64,000 bases of DNA, taken from NCBI GenBank assembly GCA_030149245.1, contig JASBRX010000015.1, positions 1-64,000 on the forward strand. The letters are read 5' to 3'. Origin of the DNA: Sphingomonas bacterium (GTDB lineage: Bacteria; Pseudomonadota; Alphaproteobacteria; Sphingomonadales; Sphingomonadaceae). A program made the translations under genes and the position numbers. Below are positions 51,655 through 59,982 of the stretch, piece by piece (the first letter of the stretch is position 1; the number at the start of each line of letters is the position of its first letter). The notes beneath the pieces are model-generated. The model was not told where the DNA came from. It was given only the letters and a program-made list of their open reading frames with translations, and ran no database searches.

Positions 51655-52494
51655 ATGTTTCGTCCCCGTATCGTATCGCTTTGTGCCGCATTTTTCGCGG
51701 CTTCCCCGGCGCTGTTGCCGCCCGCCGCGGCGCAGCTCGTCGCCGAATCCGGGGTGGTGCTGCCACCCTATGCACAAATTGCGGATCGGGTGGTCGGCGC
51801 GCCGGCGATCCTCGACGTGCGGATTCGCAGTGCGACGCGAATCAAGGGGCCGGAGGCCGCAAACGTCGCCGCAGGGCACCAGCGATTCTATGTCGAGGCG
51901 GATGTGCTGGCGCTGATTCGCGCCGATGCGCCGTTGCCGGCGCGGGTCGGCTATGTCGTCGATGTCCCGCTCGATGCGCGCGGGCGGGCGCCGAAGCTCA
52001 ACAAGCGCCGCGTGCTGCTGTTCGCGCGCCCGGTCGCGGGTCAGCCGACGATGATTCAGCTCACCACGCTCGACGGACAGCGCGACTGGAGCGCCGAGCT
52101 CGACGCGCTGATCCGGCGGATCGCGCGCGAAGTGGTCGCCCCCGATGCGCCGCCGGCGATCACCGGGCTCGGCAACGCCTTTCATGTGCCGGGATCGCTG
52201 CCGGGCGAAGGCGAAACCCAGATTTTCGTGCAGACCGCCAATGGCGCGCCGATCTCGCTGTCGATCCTGCGCCGCCCGGGCGAACAGAAGCGCTGGGCAG
52301 TGGCGCTGGGCGAGATCGTTGACGATGCCGCCGCCGCGCCGGCGCGCGACACATTGCTCTGGTATCGCCTCGCCTGCGGCCTGCCACGCGCGCTGCCCGC
52401 GACCAGCCTGGCGGATGCGGAACCGGAAAATGCGGCGGCCGCGCGGGAGGATTATCGCTTCGTGCTGGAGCAGCTGGGGCCGTGCAAGCGGTAG
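51655..52494 (+). CDS. Exported protein of unknown function
   Basis: 279 residues with a signal peptide (MFRPRIVSLCAAFFAASPAL, cleavage near PAAAQL). The mature protein is beta-rich: AQIADRVVGAPAILDVRIRS, FYVEADVLALIRADAPLPAR, VDVPLDARGRAPKLNKRRVL and TQIFVQTANGAPISLSILRR. Two Cys near the C-terminus (RLACGLPRAL and QLGPCKR) may be disulfide-linked. ATGs at 51646 and 51622 are alternatives. I do not recognise the family; it looks like a conserved sphingomonad exported protein. Confidence 0.65.
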   Translation: MFRPRIVSLCAAFFAASPALLPPAAAQLVAESGVVLPPYAQIADRVVGAPAILDVRIRSATRIKGPEAANVAAGHQRFYVEADVLALIRADAPLPARVGYVVDVPLDARGRAPKLNKRRVLLFARPVAGQPTMIQLTTLDGQRDWSAELDALIRRIAREVVAPDAPPAITGLGNAFHVPGSLPGEGETQIFVQTANGAPISLSILRRPGEQKRWAVALGEIVDDAAAAPARDTLLWYRLACGLPRALPATSLADAEPENAAAAREDYRFVLEQLGPCKR

Positions 52495-52548
52495 GGTGGC
52501 TTGCTTAATCCTCCCCGGCACGGGGAGGAATTTTGAATGGCCTGCCCG

Positions 52549-52956
52549 CTACTTCCGATACCGTACCAACGTGATGCCGATCCGCTCGTCCGCCTCGGCG
52601 ATGGCGAGCTTGACGATCTCGACCTCGACCCGCTGGATGCGTGCGTCGCCGGTCATCAGCGTTTCGACGATATGATCCGCCACCCCCTCGATCAGAGTGA
52701 AATGCACCCCCTGCGGCAGCGCGCCGGTCGCGGCATGCTTGAGATCGAGATAGGATTTCGATGCGTCGAGCGGCGTGTCCGGCCGGAACGGGTCGCCCGG
52801 CGCCATGTCGACGGTGATCGAGATGCGCAGCGGCTGAGGCAAATGCGTCTCTTCGGAATAGACGCCGGTGAGGACTTGAACCTCGAGATCGCGAACCTGA
52901 AGCTGAAGAAGGTCGTGCAACGAAAAACCCCTCGGGGAAACTGATCGCGCGCCCAT
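52549..52956 (-). CDS. folB: Dihydroneopterin aldolase
   Basis: A 135-residue FolB-type protein of the tunnelling fold, cleaving dihydroneopterin in folate synthesis. LLQLQVRDLEVQVLTGVYSE, EETHLPQPLRISITVDM, the SYLDLKHAA segment, HFTLIEGVADHIVETLM and VEIVKLAIAEADERIGITLV are the family pattern; the catalytic Lys corresponds to VKLAI. A start at 52956 is chosen; upstream in-frame residues overlap the GST gene. It is possibly cotranscribed with the GST gene (31 bp). Confidence 0.85.
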   Translation of the reverse strand: MGARSVSPRGFSLHDLLQLQVRDLEVQVLTGVYSEETHLPQPLRISITVDMAPGDPFRPDTPLDASKSYLDLKHAATGALPQGVHFTLIEGVADHIVETLMTGDARIQRVEVEIVKLAIAEADERIGITLVRYRK

Positions 52957-52987
52957 AGGCCCGGCCCCCGCAAACGGCAATGGCCGT

Positions 52988-53620
52988 TCAGGCCGACGCG
53001 CTGGGCCGGGCGCTTGCGTCGCCATGCCAGCGGCGCAGGTTGCCCAGATGCTCCGGCACCGCCAGCTTCGCCGCGCGGGCGAAGTCGATGGTCACCAGTG
53101 CAGTGATGTCGGCAAAGCTATACGCCTCGCCCGCGATCCACGGCCGCTCGGCCAGCCGCGCGTCGAGCGCTTCGACAAAGCCGTCCCACATGATCGCGCC
53201 GCGCGCGGCGAGTTCGGGGATCTGCGCGACGCTGAGGCCGGCGTTGGGGATCGCATGATCCTTGAACGCGCTGGTGGTGTTGCGCAGGACATAGACGGCC
53301 GCGGCATAGCCATCGCCCTCGATCCGCCGGGTCCAGCTTTCGATCCGGCCAATCTCGATCGGGGTGCGTCCGAACAGCGGCGGCTCCGGGTGCAGCGCCT
53401 CGAAATAGCGGCAGATCGCGGCCGATTCGCACAGCACTTCGCCATCGTCGAACTTCAGCGCAGGCACCGCGCCGCGCGGGTTGATGCGCAGATAGGCGTC
53501 GGCAAGATGCTCGCCCGAGCGCAGATCGACCGCCTCGCGCGGCACCTCCACGCCCTTTTCGGCCAGGAAGATGCGGACCCGGCGCGGGCTGGGTGCCCAG
53601 GGTGCGTCATAGAGCTTCAC
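52988..53620 (-). CDS. Glutathione S-transferase family protein
   Basis: 210 residues. A thioredoxin-like N-terminal domain (MKLYDAPWAPSPRRVRIFLA, the cis-Pro in NPRGAVPALKF, and the glutathione-binding ESAAICRYFE) is followed by an all-helical C-terminal domain (PWIAGEAYSFADITALVTID, containing the N-capping box S-x-x-D). It conjugates or reduces substrates with glutathione; the substrate class is not predictable. Confidence 0.93.
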   Translation of the reverse strand: MKLYDAPWAPSPRRVRIFLAEKGVEVPREAVDLRSGEHLADAYLRINPRGAVPALKFDDGEVLCESAAICRYFEALHPEPPLFGRTPIEIGRIESWTRRIEGDGYAAAVYVLRNTTSAFKDHAIPNAGLSVAQIPELAARGAIMWDGFVEALDARLAERPWIAGEAYSFADITALVTIDFARAAKLAVPEHLGNLRRWHGDASARPSASA

Positions 53621-53642
53621 CGATGTGTCCCCTTATTCCGCT

Positions 53643-54197
53643 ATGCCTCAGGAGCGTTCGGGGCTAAAGGCGCGCGCCCCCGGCGTCCATCCCCCGGGCT
53701 GCTGGAGATTGCCCCTGTTCGAACTGGTGCCTTTGAGCGAGGTCTATCGCGACGCGGTCGAGCAGCTGCTCGATCGGGTGTTCGGTGCCGACCGCCATGG
53801 CCGCACCGCCTATCGCCTGCGCGACGGCGTGGCAGCGGTGCCGGACCTCAGCTTTGCGGCGGTCGAGGCGGGGACATTGGTCGGATCGATCCAGTGCTGG
53901 CCGGTCGAACTGGCGGGCGACGATGGCAGCGTGACGCCGATGGTGCTGGTCGGCCCGGTCGCGGTGTCGCCCGAGCGGCAGAATGTCGGCATCGGCCGCG
54001 CGCTGATGTGGAAAGCGATCGCGGGCGCAGGCGACGCGGTGCTGATGCTGATCGGCGACCATGATTATTACGCGCAGTTCGGGTTCGACGCAGCGCGGAC
54101 GGGTGCGTGGCGGCTGCCGGGGCCGTTCCAGCGGGAGCGACTGCTGGCGCGCGGGGCTGCGCCGGAGACGCCGGGGATGGTGGGTCCGCGGCGGTAG
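53643..54197 (+). CDS. GNAT-family N-acetyltransferase
   Basis: 184 residues from the ATG at 53643; the true start may be later (a TTG before LPLFELVPLSEVYRDAVEQL). The acetyl-CoA fold is visible as LVGSIQCWPVEL, MVLVGPVAVSPERQNVGIGR (motif A, with Q-x-x-GIGR), ALMWKAI, and LIGDHDYYAQFGFDAA. This layout matches the YhbS-like predicted acetyltransferases. The substrate is unknown. It is divergent from the GST gene. Confidence 0.83.
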   Translation: MPQERSGLKARAPGVHPPGCWRLPLFELVPLSEVYRDAVEQLLDRVFGADRHGRTAYRLRDGVAAVPDLSFAAVEAGTLVGSIQCWPVELAGDDGSVTPMVLVGPVAVSPERQNVGIGRALMWKAIAGAGDAVLMLIGDHDYYAQFGFDAARTGAWRLPGPFQRERLLARGAAPETPGMVGPRR

Positions 54198-54684
54198 GCC
54201 GAACCTCTTGAAATGGCCACTGTCAGGATGGCGGTTGAACGGCTGCAGTTGTGTGGACAACTGTCATCCCTGCCGATGCGCTGAAAGTCGGAACTTGGGC
54301 CGATCGCCGCTGGGCCGCTTTCGAGTAGAATGGCTTGGAAGCCGACGTCGAACGCCAGGTGAAGCAGGCGGCTGTGCCAGATCAGGATTAGTGGCCCCGG
54401 CCACAGAAAGCGGGACGGGTGGATTCCTGACCGCTGTTCATGCCGATCCGCAGTGGCCTCAGTTCGTCCGTATCATTTGAGCGCACAGCAACCTTGTGTG
54501 AAATCGAGCAAGGCAGTTGGGAAGTACGCTGCCAGGCAAATCAGCGGCCGCGTGCGGGGAACCGACGTCGCAACCGCTGGTTTGGCGGCGCAAATCGTCA
54601 TTGCGGAATTCGAGCGGGTGTCGTCTCTTGGTCGGAGGGGATCGCGGTGCTAACCGGCATCGTCCCTCCGCAGCACGGATACAC
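54198..54684. other. Gene-free stretch of unclear origin
   Basis: 487 bp with no frame I can support. It contains CAGTTG-TGTGGA-CAACTG (54246-54263), an inverted repeat. The composition is somewhat less GC-rich than its surroundings and shows no codon-like periodicity in any frame. It may be gene decay or the upstream control region of the JmjC-like gene. Confidence 0.4.
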
Positions 54685-55536
54685 ATGATTTCAGACCTGT
54701 CCGGATTGGTCGCGCCACTCTCGGTCGCCGAATTTCAGAAGCTGCTCTGCGCGCGGCAGCCGAAGCTGGTGCGGGGTAACGGCGATGGCGGGCGTTACGC
54801 CGAATTGCTCGACTGGCGGGGCCTGATGAATCTGGTGTTAAATGGGGATTACCCCCGCAAAAGGCTTCGGCTTACCCAGCGCGGCGTGCCGCTGCCAAGC
54901 ATCTTCTACCAGGACGACAATGGGCCGAAGGCAGCCATCATCACGCAGGTGATGGAGACCGTCGGCAGCTTGATCTTTTATGGTATTGACCCTTATGTCC
55001 CGGCCATGTCGCGTCTGTGCGCTGCCATCGCGGACGAAATCGGTGAATTGATCCTGGGATCGGCGATAGCCAGCACGGGTGCGGGCGGGGCGCTGCCGGT
55101 TCATTACGACGATACGGACCTCATCGTCCTGCAGGTGGAAGGGTCCAAGCGCTGGCTCATTGAGGACGATCCGGTCATCAATCCCGCCGCGGGCATGCCG
55201 TTTGTGGCCGGTGGGGCGGATCCCGCCTTAATCCTCGACGAGGTGCTTGAGCCCGGGGACCTGCTGTTGGTGCCCGGCGGTTATCGCCATCGTTGTGAAA
55301 CGCTGGGCGACCGATCGATGCATATCGGGTTCTTCTTCTACCCGCTGACCGCGCCGCGAGCGCTCGATTTGCTGAAACGCCGCATGCTGGCCGATGTTGC
55401 GGATCGAAAGCCGATCCGGTTTACCTGGGCCGAGCGCGCCGAAGTGGAGGCGAGCCTGAAGCGCACGCTGATGGAGCGGATCGATCAGATGTCGCTTTCG
55501 GACTTGCTGGCGGACCATCGGTTGGCTGGGATGTAA
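54685..55536 (+). CDS. JmjC/cupin-like 2-oxoglutarate oxygenase
   Basis: 283 residues. The Fe(II) facial triad is recognisable: H-x-D in LPVHYDDTDLIVLQVEGSKR and the distal His in YRHRCETLGDRSMHIGFFFY, with LEPGDLLLVPGGYRH between. This is the JmjC-like (cupin_4) family, which contains ribosomal-protein hydroxylases such as RoxA, but the N- and C-terminal winged-helix regions are divergent, so the target is open. The ATG at 54685 is selected because the upstream residues have no protein-like pattern. It is flanked by unusually long non-coding stretches on both sides. Confidence 0.83.
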   Translation: MISDLSGLVAPLSVAEFQKLLCARQPKLVRGNGDGGRYAELLDWRGLMNLVLNGDYPRKRLRLTQRGVPLPSIFYQDDNGPKAAIITQVMETVGSLIFYGIDPYVPAMSRLCAAIADEIGELILGSAIASTGAGGALPVHYDDTDLIVLQVEGSKRWLIEDDPVINPAAGMPFVAGGADPALILDEVLEPGDLLLVPGGYRHRCETLGDRSMHIGFFFYPLTAPRALDLLKRRMLADVADRKPIRFTWAERAEVEASLKRTLMERIDQMSLSDLLADHRLAGM

Positions 55537-55856
55537 GGGCTTCGCAGGCAGCGGGAAGCGACCAGCGTCGCAAAGCAACTCTATGGCGCCGCCAGCTACG
55601 AGAGCTGCGCATCCGCGGCGCGCGCATGAAGGGCAGCTTTCAGGGAAGGGCTCACCAGTCTTGAACGGCGACAATTGGGGCGCAATGCAGACACGACCCG
55701 AGTGTTCGTTTCGCGGTCGAAAGCCGACCGGCCGGTTTACAGCGCCGGGTTAGATCCACCTTCGGTCGACGACCCTCCCGGTGCTCCCGCCGCCAGGGAG
55801 AGGATCGTTGCCCGGACCCTTTACCCCAACGCCCAAAAGCGCCTAACGGCAATGCA
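55537..55856. other. Gene-free stretch
   Basis: 320 bp between the JmjC-like and DUF1285 genes, with no coding frame, hairpin or promoter-like element that I can support. Together with 54198-54684 it makes the JmjC-like gene an island. Confidence 0.5.
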
Positions 55857-56420
55857 ATGCCGATGACCCCGCCCCCCGACCTCGCCAGCCTGTCGCTCGC
55901 CGAGATTGCGCGGCTGGCGGACGAGCAGAAGCTGCCCCCGGTCGACAGCTGGAATCCCGACCATTGCGGGCATAGCGACATGCGCATCGCGCGCGACGGG
56001 ACGTGGTTCCATCAGGGGTCGCCGATCGGTCGCCCGGCAATGGTGCGGCTGTTCGCGTCGATCCTGCGGCGCGAGCCCGATGGCCGCCATGTGCTGGTCA
56101 CCCCGGTCGAAAAGCTCGACATCGATGTCGAGGATGCGCCGTTCGTTGCGGTCGAGATGAAGGTCGAGGGTGCGGGTGAAACCTCGCGGATCGCGTTCCG
56201 GCTGAACACCGGTGATCTGATCCCGGCCGGGCCGGAGCACGCGCTGCGCTTTGAAGAGCATGACGACGGCCCCCACCCCTATCTGCACGTGCGGCGCGGG
56301 CTTGAGGCTTTGGTCGCGCGGCCGGTCTATTATGAGCTGGCGGCGCTGGCGCTGAACAATGGGTCGAACCCGCCGGGGGTGTGGAGCAACGGCGCGTTTT
56401 TCGCGATGACCCCGGCATGA
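55857..56420 (+). CDS. DUF1285 protein
   Basis: 187 residues of DUF1285, a proteobacterial family of unknown function with a known double-lobed fold. Typical parts are PPVDSWNPDHCGHSDMRIAR, DGTWFHQGSPIGRPAMVRLF, ILRREPDGRHVLVTPVEKLD and PYLHVRRGLEALVARPVYYE. An ATG two codons later is an alternative start. First gene of a coupled set with a NUDIX hydrolase and cca (ATGA overlap). Confidence 0.92.
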   Translation: MPMTPPPDLASLSLAEIARLADEQKLPPVDSWNPDHCGHSDMRIARDGTWFHQGSPIGRPAMVRLFASILRREPDGRHVLVTPVEKLDIDVEDAPFVAVEMKVEGAGETSRIAFRLNTGDLIPAGPEHALRFEEHDDGPHPYLHVRRGLEALVARPVYYELAALALNNGSNPPGVWSNGAFFAMTPA

Positions 56421-57019
56421 CGCTGGCGGAGCGGTTGCGCGCCGCGCTCGATGCCGAGCATGACGATGCGCCGGAGCTGATCGTCGGCGATGTGCTGGAC
56501 GAGGCGATCGCGGCGGATGGCGTGCCGATGCCGGCTGCGGTGCTGGTCGCGGTGACCGATCGCCCCCGCCCCGGCCTGATCCTGACCCAGCGCACCGATA
56601 CGCTGCGCCGCCATGCCGGGCAGGTCGCCTTTCCGGGCGGGCGGATTGACGCGGGTGACGCCGACGCGACCGCCGCCGCGCTGCGTGAGGCGTGCGAGGA
56701 AATCGGGCTGGCGCCGGATGCGGCGCAGGTCGTTGGCCTCGCCGATCGCTATCGCACCGTCACCGGGTTCGAAGTGCAGCCGGTGGTCGCGGTGATCCCG
56801 CCCGATCTAGTGCTGACGCCGCAGCCGGGCGAGGTGGCCGCGATCTTTGAAGCGCCGCTCGACTATGTGCTCGATCCCGCCAATCAGCTGCAATCCAGCG
56901 TGGAGTGGCAGGGGCGCGACCGGCATTATTTCGAGATATTGTGGCAGGACTTTCGGATCTGGGGCGCGACGGCGGCGATGCTGGTCAATCTGTCGCGGCG
57001 GCTCAAATGGACAGCGTGA
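56417..57019 (+). CDS. NUDIX hydrolase, probable CoA pyrophosphatase
   Basis: 200 residues. The CoA-specific Nudix motif (LTQRTDTLRRHAGQVAFPGG, then the Nudix box ending ALREACEEIGL) matches the NudL/YeaB branch that hydrolyses CoA and acyl-CoA to 4'-phosphopantetheine and 3',5'-ADP. The first acidic position of the box is Asp, as is usual in that branch. It starts at ATGA and overlaps cca by 13 bp. Confidence 0.9.
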   Translation: MTLAERLRAALDAEHDDAPELIVGDVLDEAIAADGVPMPAAVLVAVTDRPRPGLILTQRTDTLRRHAGQVAFPGGRIDAGDADATAAALREACEEIGLAPDAAQVVGLADRYRTVTGFEVQPVVAVIPPDLVLTPQPGEVAAIFEAPLDYVLDPANQLQSSVEWQGRDRHYFEILWQDFRIWGATAAMLVNLSRRLKWTA

Positions 57020-58212
57020 AGCTCCCCGATGCGCCGTGGCGGCACTGGCCGGGGCTGGACCGGCTGACCGCTGCGCTGGGGCCGGGCAATGCCCGCGTGG
57101 TCGGCGGCGCGGTGCGCGATACGCTACTCGGCATCCCCGTGTCGGACGTGGACATCGCCACGCCGCTCGACCCGCAGGACGTGATCGAGCGGCTGGAGCG
57201 CGCGGAGATCAAGGTCATTCCGACCGGCCTTGCCCATGGCACGGTGACCGCGGTGAGCAGCGGGACGGTGGTCGAGGTGACGACGCTGCGCCGCGACCTC
57301 GAAACCGATGGCCGCCACGCCACCGTCGCATTCACCGACGACTGGAAGGAAGACGCGGCGCGCCGCGATTTCACGATCAACGCGCTCTACGCTGATCCGG
57401 CGACTGGCGAAGTGTTCGATTATTTCGACGGCCTTGCCGATCTGGAGGCGCGGCATGTGCGCTTCATCGGCGATCCGCTGCTCCGCATCGCCGAGGATCA
57501 TCTGCGCATCCTGCGCTTCTTCCGCTTCCTTGCGCGCTTCGGCGACGCCCCCGACCCCGCATCGCTCGACGCCTGCACCGCGCGCGCCAACGACCTGATG
57601 GCCTTGTCGCGCGAACGTATCGCCGACGAGCTGCTCAAGCTGGTGGTGGCAAAAGACGCGGTGCGGGTGATCGCGCTGATGCTGGAGCGCGGGATTTTCC
57701 GCCCGGTCATCCCGGAAATCGTTGCGGTAGAACGACTTGCGCGGGTCGCGGCGCTGGAAACGGAAGCAGGTCTGGAGCCGGACCCGATCCGCCGCCTCGC
57801 CGCGCTGCTGCCCGCCGATGCAGCTGTCGCCGAATCGGTTGGAGCCCGACTCAAACTCTCCAACGTTCAGCGCAAGCGCCTGATCGCGGCGACCGAGGCC
57901 GAGCTGTTCGGCACCCCGCGCGCCGCCGCCTATCGGCTGGGCCGGGACGAGGCGATCGACCGATTGTTCCTGTTCGATCGCCCGACCGCTGTGGCAGACG
58001 CACGCGACCTCACGGGATGGGAGATTCCCCGGCTGCCGATCAGCGGCGGCGCATTGATCCAGCGCGGCCTGTCAAAGGGTCCCGATGTCGCGCGCGCGTT
58101 GCGGGCCGTTGAGACTCAGTGGGTATCGGAGGACTTTCCCGGTGACGACCGGGTCGCGCAGATCGCCGACGCGGTGGCGGATCAGGCGTTGCGTTCGAGC
58201 AGCAGCGAATAG
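57007..58212 (+). CDS. cca: CCA tRNA nucleotidyltransferase (class II poly(A) polymerase family)
   Basis: 401 residues. It adds or repairs the CCA end of tRNAs. The nucleotidyltransferase signature VVGGAVRDTLLGIPVSDVDI contains G-G-x-x-R-D and the D-x-D metal pair, followed by RRDFTINALYADPATGEV and the ribose-recognising LRIAEDHLRILRFFRFLARF. The C-terminal region is helical. It starts within the end of the NUDIX gene and overlaps the convergent GGDEF-EAL gene by 31 bp. Confidence 0.94.
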   Translation: MDSVKLPDAPWRHWPGLDRLTAALGPGNARVVGGAVRDTLLGIPVSDVDIATPLDPQDVIERLERAEIKVIPTGLAHGTVTAVSSGTVVEVTTLRRDLETDGRHATVAFTDDWKEDAARRDFTINALYADPATGEVFDYFDGLADLEARHVRFIGDPLLRIAEDHLRILRFFRFLARFGDAPDPASLDACTARANDLMALSRERIADELLKLVVAKDAVRVIALMLERGIFRPVIPEIVAVERLARVAALETEAGLEPDPIRRLAALLPADAAVAESVGARLKLSNVQRKRLIAATEAELFGTPRAAAYRLGRDEAIDRLFLFDRPTAVADARDLTGWEIPRLPISGGALIQRGLSKGPDVARALRAVETQWVSEDFPGDDRVAQIADAVADQALRSSSSE

Positions 58213-59897
58213 GCCTGATCGATGCAGAGCGGGCGCGAATAGAGGAAGCCCTGCCCGTAATTGCAGCCGAGCGCCGCAAGTGTCTGGGCGAGTTCGTTGG
58301 TTTCGATCCCCTCCGCCGTGGTCTGCATCCCCAGCGCCTGAGCGAGGCTGAGGATCGCGCGGACGATCGCCACTTTGTCGCGGTCGGCGAGCATGCCGGA
58401 GACGAAGCTGCGATCGATCTTGAGCACGTCGATCGGCAGCTTCTGCAGATAGGCAAGGTTGGAATAGCCCGTTCCGAAATCGTCCATGGCCAGCGTGGTG
58501 CCGAGGTCCTTGAGCGCCTGCATCGTCTGGGCGATGCGGTCGGGATCGGTGACCAGTGCGCTTTCGGTGAGTTCGAGCGTGATCTTGCGGCCATCGACGC
58601 CATTGGCCTCTAGCGCGGCCTGAACCATCGGCGCGATCTGGTCGCGCTGCAGCTGGATCGCCGAAAGGTTGACCGCAACCTTGACCCCGCAATCACCGCC
58701 CGCGCGCGCGTCCCACACCGCCATCGCCCGCGCCGCTTCGTGCATTGCCCAGCGGCCGAGCGGAACGATCAGCCCCGACTCCTCGGCGACCGGGATGAAT
58801 TCGACCGGTGACAGCGCGATGCCGCTTTCGGTGGTCCAGCGCGCCAGCGCCTCGAACGACACGATCTTGCCCGAGGCCAGGTCGCAGATCGGCTGGAAAT
58901 TGAGGGCCAGCGCGCCATTGTCGATCGCACGGCGCAGCTCGGTCTCGATGCTGAACTCCTGCCGCACCACGTCGAATGCGCGGGTCTGATAGACTTCGGT
59001 GCGGCCCGATTTCTTGGCGCGCTTCATCGCAAATTGTGCGTGGCGAATCAGCTCTTCGGCATCGCCGCGCTCGCCTTCACCGATCGCGATGCCGATCGCG
59101 CAATCGACGCGGATCTCGAAATCGGACAGGCGGAACGGGCTCGTCAACGCGTTCTGAATGCGCTTGGCGACGTGCAGCGCGTCCTGCAGCCCCTCATCGA
59201 GCTCAAGCCGGATCGCGAATTCGTCGCCGCCAGTGCGCGCGAGCACGTCATGGCCGCGCAGCGCGCCCTTGACCCGACGCGCGACCGAGATCAGCAGCTC
59301 GTCGCCGGCCAAGCCGCCCATGCACGCGTTGATGCGGCTGAACCGGTCGAGATTGATGACCAGGATCGCGAATCGCTCGATCCCGCCCTGCTCGATCTCT
59401 GCCTCCAGATCCTCGCCAAAGCCGGCGCGGTTGGGCAGGCCGGTGAGGCTGTCGGTCAGCATTTCGCGGCGCAGACTGCGCTGGGTACGCAGTTCGGAGG
59501 TATGGTCGATCAGCGTGACGAGACAGCGGCCATTGTCGCGGTCGGTGCTGCGCCGTGCGAAGCGGACGCGGAAGAAGCGTGCATCGACCGCATCGCCCAA
59601 TTCCCAGTCGAACTCGCAATCATTGGTGTCCGAATCGAGGAAATTGCCGATTCGCGCGCCCAGCTGGCGAATCACCGGCGACAGATCCGCGGTGGTGCCA
59701 AGTCCGGCGAGTCGGAAGGGCCGATTGACCGATTCGAAGACGAGGCCGTGCGCGCCGCGTTCGACCACTGCCGCAGGAATCGGCAGCAAATTCAGGGTTT
59801 GCGCGGTGCTGGACGGGCCGAGGACGCGCGGATCCGGCCCCGTCAAGGGGACGGGCACGGGGACTGGCTTGTCCTTCCGGCGGCGCGATAACAACAT
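58182..59897 (-). CDS. GGDEF-EAL protein with a PAS-like sensor
   Basis: 571 residues without membrane segments. The N-terminal region (residues about 25-135; LNLLPIPAAVVERGAHGLVF, FFRVRFARRSTDRDNGRCLV) looks like a PAS fold. GGDEF domain: DSLTGLPNRAGF with the intact loop RTGGDEFAIRL. EAL domain: FEALARW, VNLSAIQLQRD, ELTESALV, MDDFGTGYSNLAYL, KIDRSFV and EGIET, all catalytic residues present. It probably makes and/or breaks c-di-GMP. ATG at 59897 is preferred over the TTG at 59903. The end overlaps cca. Confidence 0.93.
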   Translation of the reverse strand: MLLSRRRKDKPVPVPVPLTGPDPRVLGPSSTAQTLNLLPIPAAVVERGAHGLVFESVNRPFRLAGLGTTADLSPVIRQLGARIGNFLDSDTNDCEFDWELGDAVDARFFRVRFARRSTDRDNGRCLVTLIDHTSELRTQRSLRREMLTDSLTGLPNRAGFGEDLEAEIEQGGIERFAILVINLDRFSRINACMGGLAGDELLISVARRVKGALRGHDVLARTGGDEFAIRLELDEGLQDALHVAKRIQNALTSPFRLSDFEIRVDCAIGIAIGEGERGDAEELIRHAQFAMKRAKKSGRTEVYQTRAFDVVRQEFSIETELRRAIDNGALALNFQPICDLASGKIVSFEALARWTTESGIALSPVEFIPVAEESGLIVPLGRWAMHEAARAMAVWDARAGGDCGVKVAVNLSAIQLQRDQIAPMVQAALEANGVDGRKITLELTESALVTDPDRIAQTMQALKDLGTTLAMDDFGTGYSNLAYLQKLPIDVLKIDRSFVSGMLADRDKVAIVRAILSLAQALGMQTTAEGIETNELAQTLAALGCNYGQGFLYSRPLCIDQAYSLLLERNA

Positions 59898-59982
59898 CAC
59901 CAAAGCGGGTTAGGGGCATTTGGTTAAGCGGTGCTGAAGACCCGCCGCTGTGACGCCCGCTGCCGGAAACGACTTGCCCTGA

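Noticed and set aside
54061..54480. 139-codon frame running from the GNAT gene into the gene-free stretch
   Set aside because: Out of frame with the acetyltransferase and very Arg/Gly-rich, as expected of a shadow frame.
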